Assembly (NCBI GenBank): GCA_014529385.2
Contig: CM043966.1
Coordinates: 141,220,211-141,284,210, forward strand
Direction of reading: 5' to 3'
DNA from: Adiantum capillus-veneris
Taxonomy: Eukaryota; Streptophyta; Polypodiopsida; Polypodiales; Pteridaceae
DNA length: 64,000 nt
Position numbers and translations under genes: made by a program. Position 1 is the first letter of the stretch; every line of letters starts with the position of its first letter. Shown here one piece after another: positions 47,901-56,660 of this stretch. A model generated the notes under the pieces. The model was not told where the DNA came from. It made no database searches and saw only the letters and a program-made list of their open reading frames with translations.

Positions 47901-49097
47901 GATTTGCAGGAAGAAGTTTATGTAAGTCAACCAAGTGGTTTTGTTGTAAAAGGTCAAGAGCAAAAGGTATGTAGATTGCGTAAAGCTTTGTATGGTCTCA
48001 AACAGGCTCCAAGAGCATGGTATGAGAAGATACATACTTATTTGATTGGCCAGGGATTTCAGAATAGTCCAACAGAAAGTACTTTGTATGTCAAAAAGAG
48101 AGATGGAGTTCTCATTATGCTAACACTTTATGTGGATGATATGCTTCTTACAGGCAATAGTGCAAATGAAATTGAAGCGTTTAAAGATGCTTTGAGAAAA
48201 ACCTTTGAGATGTCTGATCTTGGTTTGCTACATTATTACTTGGTTATTCAGTTTGTGCAATCAGAGGATGGCATATACATGCTGCAGGCAAAATATTTGC
48301 ATAAAATTTTGGACAAGTTTGGTATGCAAAATTGTAAACCAATCTCTACACCTGTAGAAACTGGATCAAAGTTGAGCATGCAAGATGCTGGAGAACCTTT
48401 TGATGTACATACTTATGCAGCAGCGGTTGGTTGCTTGATATATTTGGCTGGCAACACTCGTCCAGACATTCAATTTGGGGTTTCACAAGCAAGCAGATTT
48501 ATGCACAACCTAGGTATGAATCATTGGCAGGCTGTGAAGCGCATACTTCGTTACCTTTCAGGTACCCCTAATCTTGCCATGTTCTTTCCAAGGGGGGATA
48601 TGTATGGAAAGCACAGTTCTATGCAGCTTCTTGGTTACAGCGATTCAGATTGGGCTGGTGATTTTGACACACGACATTCCACAAGTGGCAATTGTTTTTT
48701 CTTGGGAAATGCATGTATATCTTGGCTAAGCAAGAAGCAACCCACAATGGCTACATCAACTTGCGAAGCTGAGTACAGGGCAGCTTTCACGGCAACAGTT
48801 GATTGTGTATGGATACGTAGGTTATTGGCAGATCTTTGTGAGTGTCAACAGGCACCCACTACCATTTTCACTGACAGTCAGAGTGCTATGGCAGTTGCAA
48901 GGAATCCAGTATTTCATGCAAGAACAAAGCACATAGAGGTTCACTACCACTATGTCAGGGAAAGGCTACATGCAGGGGAGATCACACTAACTTACTGTCC
49001 TACACAGGATAACATTGCAGATCTATTTACGAAGGCGTTATCACGAGAAAAGTTTGAAGCTTTCCGAAAAGCTTTGGGCTTACTCTCATACATATGA
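44901..49097 (+). CDS. Gag-Pol polyprotein of COP
   Basis: 1398 codons, uninterrupted. A second ATG at 44916 (MAQSTEKEIFGAF) is the more likely start, matching copia gags. By approximate residue: gag with LDGTNYSLW (20-40) and UBN2-like body; CCHC knuckle CHYCKKPGHYISEC (275-288); protease WYFDSGASRHI (345); pre-integrase ELWHARFGHVSY (480); integrase HSDVCGPM, LRTDRGGEYM, TPQQNGVAERKN (545-650), with all three acidic residues; reverse transcriptase GTKWVFKVKRK to LYVDDMLLTG (920-1080); RNase H SDSDWAGDFDTRHSTSG, STCEAEYRA, HARTKHIEVHYHYVRERL (1245-1345). One oddity is YYLVIQF, where copia RTs usually have G for V. It acts as one precursor that its own protease would cut. Confidence 0.96.
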   Translation: MCIHSMAQSTEKEIFGAFTSEDKLDGTNYSLWSFMAKNVLVGKGLWDYVSGDEVRPGSIAPATPGRGAAVGAGPSQVTPEQKRWDTKDAQAMAVIALAIKRTITPHIRSCRTSEDAWNTLQAMFRGRNAARIEFLKKQLDKIQMDEGDDIVEHLTKIRDLKEKLLSIDEVIPEKDLVSKTLNSLPPSYLTFQTSLTLSLRANPEPLHFEELVALLLQEDQSRKNKSLQVDGMDRALVVQNKNKGKESAHYSKCGAGQSSEKAKGDSDKSKKKGKCHYCKKPGHYISECKKRIAKEKKKESSLVVSASGDSSIAKEESANFVQDSYAFVVCSDFSAYNVDKTQMIWYFDSGASRHITSRKDLFCSLDAAPAGKKVTCANNASYPIKGVGKILITISDGSDLCLPDVLYVPGIKKNLLSVSSLAKNGLRVIFEDDRRVVRDRENGYSLITTGTLENGLFVLDRYEKQIQVCIAETKTQAMQDAELWHARFGHVSYGSLMTLQRHNMVHDLSLLEMPPRHVCEGCVLGKMHRFAFSQDGSVRATRKLQLVHSDVCGPMRTPSLGNSLYFVTFIDDFSRFCWVYPLKAKSDVFAVFQHYVAMVENETGCKVQTLRTDRGGEYMLGAFKDFLGKKGIKHQCTMPYTPQQNGVAERKNMSLMETARCMLKAKSLPHKLWMEAVACAAHVLSRCPTHALKNITPYEAWYDRKPSVSYLHIFGCLAYAHIPQQLRGKLDDKAIECIFVGYISGSKGYRLYNPATNKIFESRDVIFAETTAQPMVSFDVPHMQTHDVFEGLLPSFVENQESQQVDNLDQSFDQHVTPHDVEEIVREEQEVLREERTLPKWVQKTLQDSKLDALLPRKTLAGTTFGREQVDLACFSTLCDADEPDLFEQALECVQWKDAMQQEIDSIHKNHTWDLVDLPTGKKPIGTKWVFKVKRKQDGTVDRYKARLVAKGYAQQKGIDYDETFAPTSRASTVRSLVAIAAHHGWKVHQLDIKTAFLNGDLQEEVYVSQPSGFVVKGQEQKVCRLRKALYGLKQAPRAWYEKIHTYLIGQGFQNSPTESTLYVKKRDGVLIMLTLYVDDMLLTGNSANEIEAFKDALRKTFEMSDLGLLHYYLVIQFVQSEDGIYMLQAKYLHKILDKFGMQNCKPISTPVETGSKLSMQDAGEPFDVHTYAAAVGCLIYLAGNTRPDIQFGVSQASRFMHNLGMNHWQAVKRILRYLSGTPNLAMFFPRGDMYGKHSSMQLLGYSDSDWAGDFDTRHSTSGNCFFLGNACISWLSKKQPTMATSTCEAEYRAAFTATVDCVWIRRLLADLCECQQAPTTIFTDSQSAMAVARNPVFHARTKHIEVHYHYVRERLHAGEITLTYCPTQDNIADLFTKALSREKFEAFRKALGLLSYI

Positions 49098-49130
49098 TGA
49101 TCTGCTACCTTGTACGGATTCACACTATCA

Positions 49131-49144
49131 CTACAGGGGGGATT
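49131..49144 (+). promoter_or_regulatory. Polypurine tract of COP
   Basis: CTACAGGGGGGATT directly precedes the 3' LTR start TGTAGACATG at 49145. Confidence 0.88.
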
Positions 49145-49421
49145 TGTAGACATGTAGTAGTGTTAGTGTCTATACGCGCTTCACCAAGGGCACTTTTCTC
49201 CCACTGGATTTTTCCCCCTGGACATCCGGTGTGAAAGGACACCTTATCTCTTAGGGTTTCATATAAGCTTTGTAGCTCTGAGTTTGTATACACTATTATT
49301 CTAATACAGAGAGACAGGCTATAGAGATCTCGTACGCAAGCTCTGTGTCTTCTCCTTCTCCATCTTCTTCCTACTCTGAGTTGCTGTCTTCCTTCTGTTT
49401 CCTGTTTCATCATCTTCAACA
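49145..49421 (+). repeat. 3' LTR of COP
   Basis: 277 bp, TGTAGACATG...TTCAACA, followed by GTACA. Confidence 0.95.
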
Positions 49422-49531
49422 GTACAACACCCACATCCCGTAAACTGTTGGCAACTTAAGCTCGTTACCAGAAAGCATTAAAGATATCTGACTCCCTTTT
49501 ATTGGCAGCCAAGACATCACTAACATAAGCA

Positions 49532-50605
49532 TCAATAGGAATAGCATCCAAATCCAGCCACATCTGGCATATTGTCTAAGCAAATAAAAACCATGTGTAC
49601 TTTATGCAGTATCAAGGATGATTTAGCATCATCACCCCCTCTAGCTTCATAGCCATCAAGAAAAACTTTGGGAGTCTCTCGACCTGTATCATCAGATGAA
49701 TTTTCACCTGTTGGGACTTCAGCTTGATCATGAAAAACAAATTCATCCTGTAGATCTTCATCCATAATATCCTCGGGAAAATCACCCTTGGAAGTCTCAA
49801 CGTTCATCAAAATTGTAGGAGTTATCTCCTCATGAAGTCCATCTACAAGCATAGATGTAAAATCCCTATCGTCGATAACCTATTCACAATCAATATGATC
49901 CAAGCAATCTTCATACTCACCCATATCATCCTCTAAGTCCTCATCTGCATCCATGTTACTTAGCAATACATTATAGAGCTGTAAAGGCTCATCTGGCACC
50001 CCCTCTGAAGAGGTATATGCATCAGAAAGCTCTTCTATACTATCATAAACATCTCCTTCAGATCTAGACAAAAATTCATCGATTATAGCATCCTCTTCTG
50101 TGATAGCATCATCTGCAAGCATATTGTTAGTAGCAATCATAGGTTCATTGACATCCTCAGGCTCATCCTGTGCTGGGTCCACAATTTTAGTCACTTCATC
50201 AGCTACTGTGTATATAATAGCTTTATTTATGCAATCATCTGTAGTAGACATGTTATCCTGCTCAACAACTATAGTGCAAATAGCTTTAGTAACATCCTGT
50301 AGAGGTTCATCTGCTTGATGAACTCCTTCAGAAGAAACTATGTCAAGGTCAGTAGCTTGTGAACCACTTGCTGTACAGTCTATGTCTTCACTTGAACCAT
50401 TATTAGAGGTAGCGTCCATGCAAGTAATCTTTGAAAAAAATTCATATAAATCTGTTCCAGCGTTAAATTCATTGTTTACCTTTTCTTCTTTGCTCAAATT
50501 AAGCTCCTCTGAAAGTGAATCTGCTACTTCCAGCTTAGCATTCTCTTTGGCTTTACTTCTTGTAGAAATATGCGCCCAGAATTCATTATAGTCGAGGATC
50601 TGCAT
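49532..50605 (-). pseudogene. Acidic ORF of N2 (main part)
   Basis: Frames 50605-49880 and 49852-49532 together give about 340 residues, strongly Asp/Glu-rich (DADEDLEDDMGEYEDCLDH; EDIMDEDLQDEF). The recurring phrase SSEGV plus (D)EPLQ occurs twice, as in N1 (DSEGV). No membrane segment, no known domain. It overlaps the gag-like frame by about 80 bases, suggesting a frameshift or a programmed shift between the two. Confidence 0.55.
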
Positions 50606-51045
50606 CTGATCCCTTCACCTTTACTGAAGACAACCTTATTTCGTTCAGTCATCTCCTTTATTTCCCGATCTAGAATCCTTAAGCTTCCGTAAATAAAATC
50701 CTCTGCAAAATACTCCCACCGTGTGGGATATTCTTCTGCCAGTTCTTGAACCTGCTTTTTAAAATCAGAGTTTACAACCTCCTCAAAAGCTGCAATCATC
50801 TGATCTTCTGGAACATTTCTGCTCTTCATCTCAGCTTCGTAACATGCAATAAAACCTTCTGGATCATATCCCTGAAAATTATAATACTGCTCCCGAACAA
50901 CATCAAGTGCTAGCTCTACAACATCATCAATCTGCTCTTTCATCTTCATGGCTTTCACTTCTTGTAAACATCCCTGAACCAATTGCAATATTTTTGGCAG
51001 ATCTGCAATTGCTAGAGTTTTATCCATTGGAATTGTAATCTTCAA
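50524..51045 (-). CDS. Gag-like protein of N2
   Basis: 173 codons from ATG 51043-51045, about 55 bp inside the primer site. Shares with N1 (18934-19380): ILQLVQGCLQEVKAM, FQGYDPEGFIACYEAEMKSR, then MIAAFEEVVNSDFKKQVQE and WEYFAEDF. The C-terminal part after KVVFSKGEG departs and overlaps the acidic frame. Capsid-type role is inferred from this similarity to GY gag. Confidence 0.68.
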   Translation of the reverse strand: MKITIPMDKTLAIADLPKILQLVQGCLQEVKAMKMKEQIDDVVELALDVVREQYYNFQGYDPEGFIACYEAEMKSRNVPEDQMIAAFEEVVNSDFKKQVQELAEEYPTRWEYFAEDFIYGSLRILDREIKEMTERNKVVFSKGEGIRCRSSTIMNSGRIFLQEVKPKRMLSWK

Positions 51046-51099
51046 TAAACTGCATCAACTGTTCTGGCATCTCCATCTTTACCTCCCACCCCGACTCAT

Positions 51100-51117
51100 T
51101 TCACGTTGGGTTCACCA
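51100..51117 (-). promoter_or_regulatory. Primer binding site of N2
   Basis: The minus strand reads TGGTGAACCCAACGTGAA, differing from the GY site by one base (CCCAACG versus CCCGACG). Confidence 0.78.
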
Positions 51118-51121
51118 AAGA

Positions 51122-51868
51122 TATCGGGGGATATGTGTTCGAAACGTGAGCCGAGCAGGCGCCGGGCCTCTAGTTGTGGGAGGTGCAAGAGACTAGATGC
51201 CAAACACAAAGCAAAAGACTCTGAAAACACCTTAACTGCTAAAAATTTGACAACCGGAATGTTTTAAGCTGCTAATGATTAGCCGAAGTGAAATTTGATT
51301 ACAAATGTTTTCCCTTAACGGCACTGATGGTGTTGGGAGAGTTTAATGCTCTCAAATTAGATTACGACTGTAAATTTCTCACTTATGCCTGCCATTATAG
51401 CCAATTGAAGCTGATTAGGACGTACATATCCGGTAAATTTCACTCCCCTTATCTTTCCCTTTCCGAAATCTTCTTATCTGCTCTTGCCAAGCTTTAATCG
51501 CCTTACCGAGATCCTCCTTCTCCTCTTTAGCTTGCTCTAGCCTCGCCTAGAATGTCTTCTTGCCTCGGCTTGCTTAAGCCTTAACAAGCTTTTTGCTCAA
51601 GCTCTCTTGCTTAAGTTCCTCCGGGCTTCTTGCTCCTTCGACCAAAGATCGCGCTCTTTGATCTTTGCTTTGCTTGCTTCGATAAGATTCCTCGTCCAAG
51701 CTCCTTCGGCCTCGTCCTTAGCTCGAGAACGAGAGAGAGATTGCTTTTGCTCCTTACAGAGGATGAGAGAAAGATAGCTTGGTGATCTTGACTTCCGCCC
51801 AGGTGCTTTGCTTTCTTGGGCTCTTTGCTCTCTCAAGAATGAGAGAAAGAGCGTCTTGCTTGGACGAG

Positions 51869-51952
<84 letters not shown>

Positions 51953-53407
51953 TCTTGCCATCCGGATTTTTTCTTGTTTTCCTGCTTGCCAACCGAAGCA
52001 CTTCCCCCTTCTTGCCCTCATTGGCTCGCATGCAATAGCCTTCCTTTGTTATTCTTTCCCCCTTGGCTTCGTGCCCTCCTTTGCTTTGCATGCAAAAGAT
52101 CCCCTTCCAATAATAGCATGCCCCCCTCCCTTAGCAACGACGGCGCCGTTGTTGCTAGGGAGGCATAAAAACGACCTCCAGCTGATGTGGCATGCCGTCC
52201 TCGACCCCCGCAGAAAATGGCGTAGGCGCTACCGAAATGGGTCGCCTTGACGATCTGGTAAGGTTTCGCTTCATGCTCGCCGGCATTTACGTGCTCTACA
52301 AGCCGCTGCGAAGAGCTTTCTTCCTTGCGCCATCTCTCCACGCTGCCAGCCCGCCATGCTTCACTTCTTCTTTGTTTTTCTTTCCCCATCCACACACTAA
52401 GCCCTTAATTTGGAATTGGGCGGCCATTAAGTTGTTTAAGTGGGCGGACGGCCATTTTCTCCTTATATTGGGCGGCTTTACTTAGTGGCCTAGCTTGGGC
52501 GGTCGGTCTTCGAGCTCCACATTAGGCATACATATTGGCACAAATGCCGACCAATGCAATACATAGCATAACATCATTATTTCCAACATCCCCTAGCTAG
52601 TAATATTACCATGAATTTTTGTGCCTTTAAATGGCCGCAAACAGTGTCACTAGCGTGCTAGATACAAGTATGAGTGATTGCATTTGACGTAAGTTTTTCC
52701 ATCACATTCAGTCAAAGAGTGTCAGACTAGCTAGGCATTGCCAATTACGACTATCGTCGGCCAACATTGGGTAGTCATTGGCGTACATACCGGCTAGACA
52801 ATGTAGCAAGCATCAAATTTGGCGTACATATCGATTAAAGCACTGCTATCTCAAGCACTTATTTTGTTGTATTCAAAACCCTTGGTGCTACTCAAAATTC
52901 CCAGATGGCACACCGTCCGAGCGAATGAAACTGGTACGGAGCCGGCCCTTGGCGAATCTTTAAAGGCTAATATCTCGGCAATCGGAACTCCGATCACTGA
53001 TCTAAATGGACCGACATGCTCCACAAAGTGAGCACGTCAGGCCCGTGCATTCATTTCAATTCTGTCAACTCAGCTGCAGTTGCCCAATCCGTTACAGATC
53101 TGTAATCGACTCAAACTTTGAACTACCATAACTTCTTCACCGTAGCTCCAATCGACGAGCCGTAAAGACAGGCCAGTAGAGCACTTCAAGCACTGCAGTT
53201 CTAGATCAAAAACTCACATATGTGCTCACTTCAGGCATACTCATTTTTGGCATCATTAAGGCATTTGTTGGCCCTTGTAAGCCGCATCTGGCATACATTA
53301 ATTATTAGACTTGGCTCATCACTGACCATTAATCAAGTAGGCTTCAAAGAAGCTTAGCTTACATTTCTTTTCTCTTTTTCTCATCATGGCAGCGGGGCTG
53401 CACGATA
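51122..53407 (-). repeat. 5' LTR of N2
   Basis: 2286 bp, nearly collinear with 41062-43343. Both tips are altered: TATCGGGGG for TGTCGGGGG, and CACGATA for CACGACA. It contains the long GA tract at 51872-51947. Confidence 0.92.
51872..51947. repeat. (GA)n microsatellite in the N2 5' LTR
   Basis: About 38 GA units. The same site in the 3' LTR (41812-41826) has about 7, so the tract grew or shrank after insertion. Confidence 0.95.
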
Positions 53408-53803
53408 GCGCTCCACAAAGTGAGCACTTCAAGCCCATGCATTCACTTCATTTATGTCTCCTCAACTGTAGTTGCCCAATCCGGTACGGATCTGTAATTG
53501 ACTCAAACTTCAAACTGCCATAACTTTTTTTATCGTAGCTCCAATCGACAAGCCGTAAAGACAGACCAGTAGAGCACTTCAAGCACTGTAGTTCTAAATC
53601 ATAAACTTCCTTGTATGCTCACTTTAAGCATACTCGTTTTTAGCATCATCAAGGCATATGTTGGCCCTTTAAAGCCGCATTTGGCATCCATTAACTATAA
53701 AACTTGGCCTATTAACAAGCCTTGATCATTGATCATTCATCAAGTAAGCTCAGCGTGCATCTTTCTGGTATCTTTCTTAGCATGGGAGTGGAGTTGCAAG
53801 ACA

Positions 53804-55474
53804 CCAGATAATATCCAAAACATTCTGTAGCAAAAAATCTATCGACGAGGATAACTTTGTCTGCATTTTGTGGTAGCATTGGTCCACCTAGGAAGCATGA
53901 GAGCGTCTTGAGGACAAATGGTGTACTATTTCCCTCTTGGGACATTCCATTTTGAAAGACTAGTATGGGTGTCTCACAGAGTCTAGCAAGGTATTGTCCT
54001 AGTGCTGCATCCCTTCCACAATACTCTCTTGTCTGATGGCAAAGAAAGATCCTTTTCATCAATCCATGACTGTACATCAAAGGATGAGTTAGAGAAAGAT
54101 AGTGATAGCTAGATTTTGGGGTGGGGGGGCTTACCATGTAGCTCTCATCTTGCGTATATAAGCCATCCTTCCATAGGTCCATTGACCTCGTAGACCCTTG
54201 TGCGGGATGCGTAAAACAGTCCTCTACTTCTTGAGTACTGGTTGATGGCCTGAGGTTGTTTCTAATAGCTTGGAAGGTAGCCTCATCTGGGAGTGTCTCT
54301 CTATAATTTTCTGCCTTGTCAAAGCAGAGTTTGAGGCACTCCATTCGGTTACTAGATGTTTCCATCACCTCACTGCTATCATCGGATACAAATTCACTCC
54401 TCCCCTCTTGAAATTTGGAGAGCGTGGCAAGTGATAGTCCTCCCTTAAAGAAAACATACTTTGAATGTCATGGAGGAAAATGCATGATCTTTGGCTTGCT
54501 TCTCATTAAAGCCACAGACATCTAAAGGTAGTTTGTCAAATGTTTTAACTGTAAGTATTTTGCTTCGTTGCACCTCTTTAGCCTCTACCTTAAGATTAAT
54601 ATCCTCCTCAATCTTGAGAACCTCATTGGACTCCATGTCCTCATCATCTTGTCCACCAGGTAGTAGATCCTCCTCATCCATTACCTTTGAAGGATCTTTC
54701 AATAGACTAGCAAAGAGATAATTCAAGAATAGAAGGAACCCAAAGGATTCTTTGATTATCTTGCAATCTCATTCTTGCATGGGACACCGTGAGGGTCTAT
54801 AGATGATAGGAAGTTGATGTTCTTCTTGTATGACCGTCTTTGTGGAATCACAATCCTTAAAGTGCACCACCACCATGTCAACAAGAACCACCCTGCCCCT
54901 GTAGACCTCAAACTCAAACTTGTCTCTTTTAGACTTGAGGAAATCATTGTGCTGAGCTATAAGGTCATCTAGAATGAATGGGACATTGAAGATATAAGAT
55001 TCCTTGTTGAACATTTTAGCAGCTCCTACAGATACTACAAAATCAAATAGTCTTTCATCCACACATGCAGGATTCTCAACCCCATCCACCCCCTCCTTGT
55101 TGAACATTTTAGATGCTCCTGCAGATACTACAAAATCAAACAGTCTTTCATCCACACATGCAGGATTCTCAACCCCATCCACCCCCTCCTTACATTTTGT
55201 AGTTGGCTCCAAAGACGAAGAAAGATCAATGTTTCTCTTTTTGGTGCTAGTCACTTGAAGCTTCTTGCTTACAGGAACTTCTTGTTGTTTTGAAGCTTCT
55301 AAGTCATTGGGGGGTTCCACTGTCCCCATAACATCATCTCCAAGAAATGTATCTTTGGCTTGAGCAAAGTCCACATCACTCTTTAAAGAGCCTCTCAGCA
55401 ACTTAGGTGGTCTCTCTTTTGCTGCTTCTTGTTCACCTAAGACAATTTTTGGATCGACAATTTGCCTCTTCATT
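53804..55474 (-). pseudogene. Multi-exon host-like gene fragment, truncated by an LTR (unrecognised)
   Basis: Minus-strand coding blocks join with plausible GT-AG introns: exon 1 from about 55474 (acceptor CTCACAG before ATG 55471-55473) to 54788; intron 54787-54707 (81 bp, GTGTCC...TTGCTAG), phase 2; exon 2 54706-54460; a block 54436-54135 ending at donor GTAAGC; intron 54134-54033 (102 bp, acceptor CCATCAG); final block 54032-53804, cut by the old LTR. Between exon 2 and the next block a one-base frame change or a short 55-bp intron is needed. The protein includes FNVPFILDDLIAQHNDFLKS, DSSEVMETSSNRMECLKL and GRDAALGQYLARLCETPIL. I recognise no domain. A 93-bp tandem duplication is in exon 1. 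Confidence 0.6.
55004..55189 (-). repeat. 93-bp tandem duplication in exon 1
   Basis: Units 55004-55096 and 55097-55189 are nearly the same and in frame (31 residues each, containing GVDGVENPACVDERLFDFVV). Confidence 0.88.
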
Positions 55475-55596
55475 CTGTGAGATCTTAATCCTAAGAAAAA
55501 CCTAATATAGGCAATAATAGGTAAGTATTGGGACACACCAGCATTTAAATTTTTTATTATATATTATAACACATTTCTCCTAAATTTCAAGTTGTT

Positions 55597-55598
<2 letters not shown>

Positions 55599-55639
<41 letters not shown>
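55599..55639. repeat. (CT)n microsatellite
   Basis: About 20 CT units upstream of the gene fragment. Confidence 0.93.
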
Positions 55640-55643
<4 letters not shown>

Positions 55644-56308
55644 CCTCTCCCCTTCTGCAGCCCTTTTTTAACCTAGTAGACAGCAATTCACTCTTTTTAC
55701 CCAGGCAGTAGTAGGTCAAATGGTTGATTGAAAGAGTGTTTTTATTGGTCAAATCAGAATACATAAGCAGGAAAAATTATGGAATATTGCTAGCAGCTGA
55801 AGGAGGTAGACAAATTGGATGGGCCAATATTCTCTTTGATAGGATTAAATTTGAGATTTATACCAAACAAAGAAGGAAGGACAAAACAACCAAGGTGGGT
55901 CCATACTTGGCAGCAAATTTTCAATATGTCAATAACAAAAGTATATTGTAGGGGAAGAGCTTTCTATCACCAGAAAAAATGATTGAAGACTCAGGGTCTG
56001 CTTAAAGAAAGGAGAAAAGGAAAAACCTGCAACATGACAGGAAACCCCTCCAAATGACAAAGGATGACACACTGATGGCCGCAGGTTATTCAAAGAAAGA
56101 ATCTTTGGATGCAATAAAAGCCAAGTTAGATCAGGAATTCATCTGAACTCCAACTTGGGTGATCTATAGCCTCAATCAAAGAGCACAACGCCCTCTACGC
56201 ATTGATGTAAAGACATAAGTTTTTAGAGTTATGGAAGGCATTTGTGTAGAACCATTTCTGAAGTGAACAGATTTAGGAAATTTGACTCTCATCTCTTATT
56301 TTATATAC
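55640..56308. other. Intergenic stretch, nothing supported
   Basis: No coding region or repeat match was found here. Confidence 0.4.
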
Positions 56309-56660
56309 AATGTCTATCGGAACTTGCAAGGGTTCTTTCTTCAACAATGTCCACAACCATTGTGGAAAATGATCCAAAATCTCCTAAGTGTGGAGATGGC
56401 AACACAACTACCCAACCGACTACATCAAAAACCATGATCATGGCATACTTGGTATCATTGCAAGAGACCATAAACAAACAAGGCGAAGACTTGTGGGCAC
56501 TTGCAATGGAGAATGGCACACTAAGGGTACTTGTGGTTGAGAATGAGAATCTCAAGAGGACACTTGAGATGCAAAAAACATGTTTGATGCAACTTGAAGA
56601 TGAAGTCAAGGAATGTAAACACTCTCTTGTGGACTTGAATGCTTTGAAGGAGTGCATGAC
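56309..56660 (+). pseudogene. 5' piece of a LINE: leader and start of ORF1
   Basis: From MSTTIVENDPKSPKCGD the frame runs about 100 codons with heptad-like leucines (LVVENENLKRTLEMQKTCLM), a coiled coil. It matches, in inverted orientation, the minus-strand sequence 63650-64000, which is the start of the second LINE. It is interrupted at 56660 by the LTR beginning TGTTAACTGA. ORF1 of LINEs usually encodes an RNA-binding chaperone with a coiled coil first. Confidence 0.75.

Larger units (their letters stand above)
44233..49421 (+). mobile_element. Complete Ty1/copia retrotransposon COP
   Basis: Perfect 5-bp target duplication GTACA (44228-44232, 49422-49426). LTRs of 277 bp at 44233-44509 and 49145-49421, differing at only a few positions. 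Primer site at 44512, one continuous 1398-codon polyprotein ORF, polypurine tract at about 49131-49144. It sits in the internal region of N2, in opposite orientation. All structural parts are present, so it is the youngest and best preserved element here. Confidence 0.97.
41062..53407 (-). mobile_element. Non-autonomous LTR retrotransposon N2, interrupted by COP
   Basis: LTRs at 41062-43343 and 51122-53407 (about 2.28 kb) are flanked by GCGC on both sides (41058-41061, 53408-53411). Minus order: LTR, primer site (51100-51117), gag-like ORF (50524-51045), acidic ORF (about 49530-50600, then 43934-44230 across COP), 3' untranslated region, purine tract, LTR. No pol genes. It is a longer-LTR relative of N1. 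Removing COP (44233-49421 plus one duplication) leaves about 7.2 kb. Confidence 0.9.
40755..53803 (-). repeat. Old LTR of the N1/N2 type, interrupted by N2
   Basis: The parts 40770-41061 and 53408-53803 join across N2 into a stretch that matches the inner and last part of the N1 LTR (for example GACCAACGCG then CTCCACAAAGTGAGCAC). It ends GCAAGACA at 53803, where host-like coding sequence begins. It is more diverged than either LTR of N1 or N2, so it is the older insertion. Confidence 0.78.
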
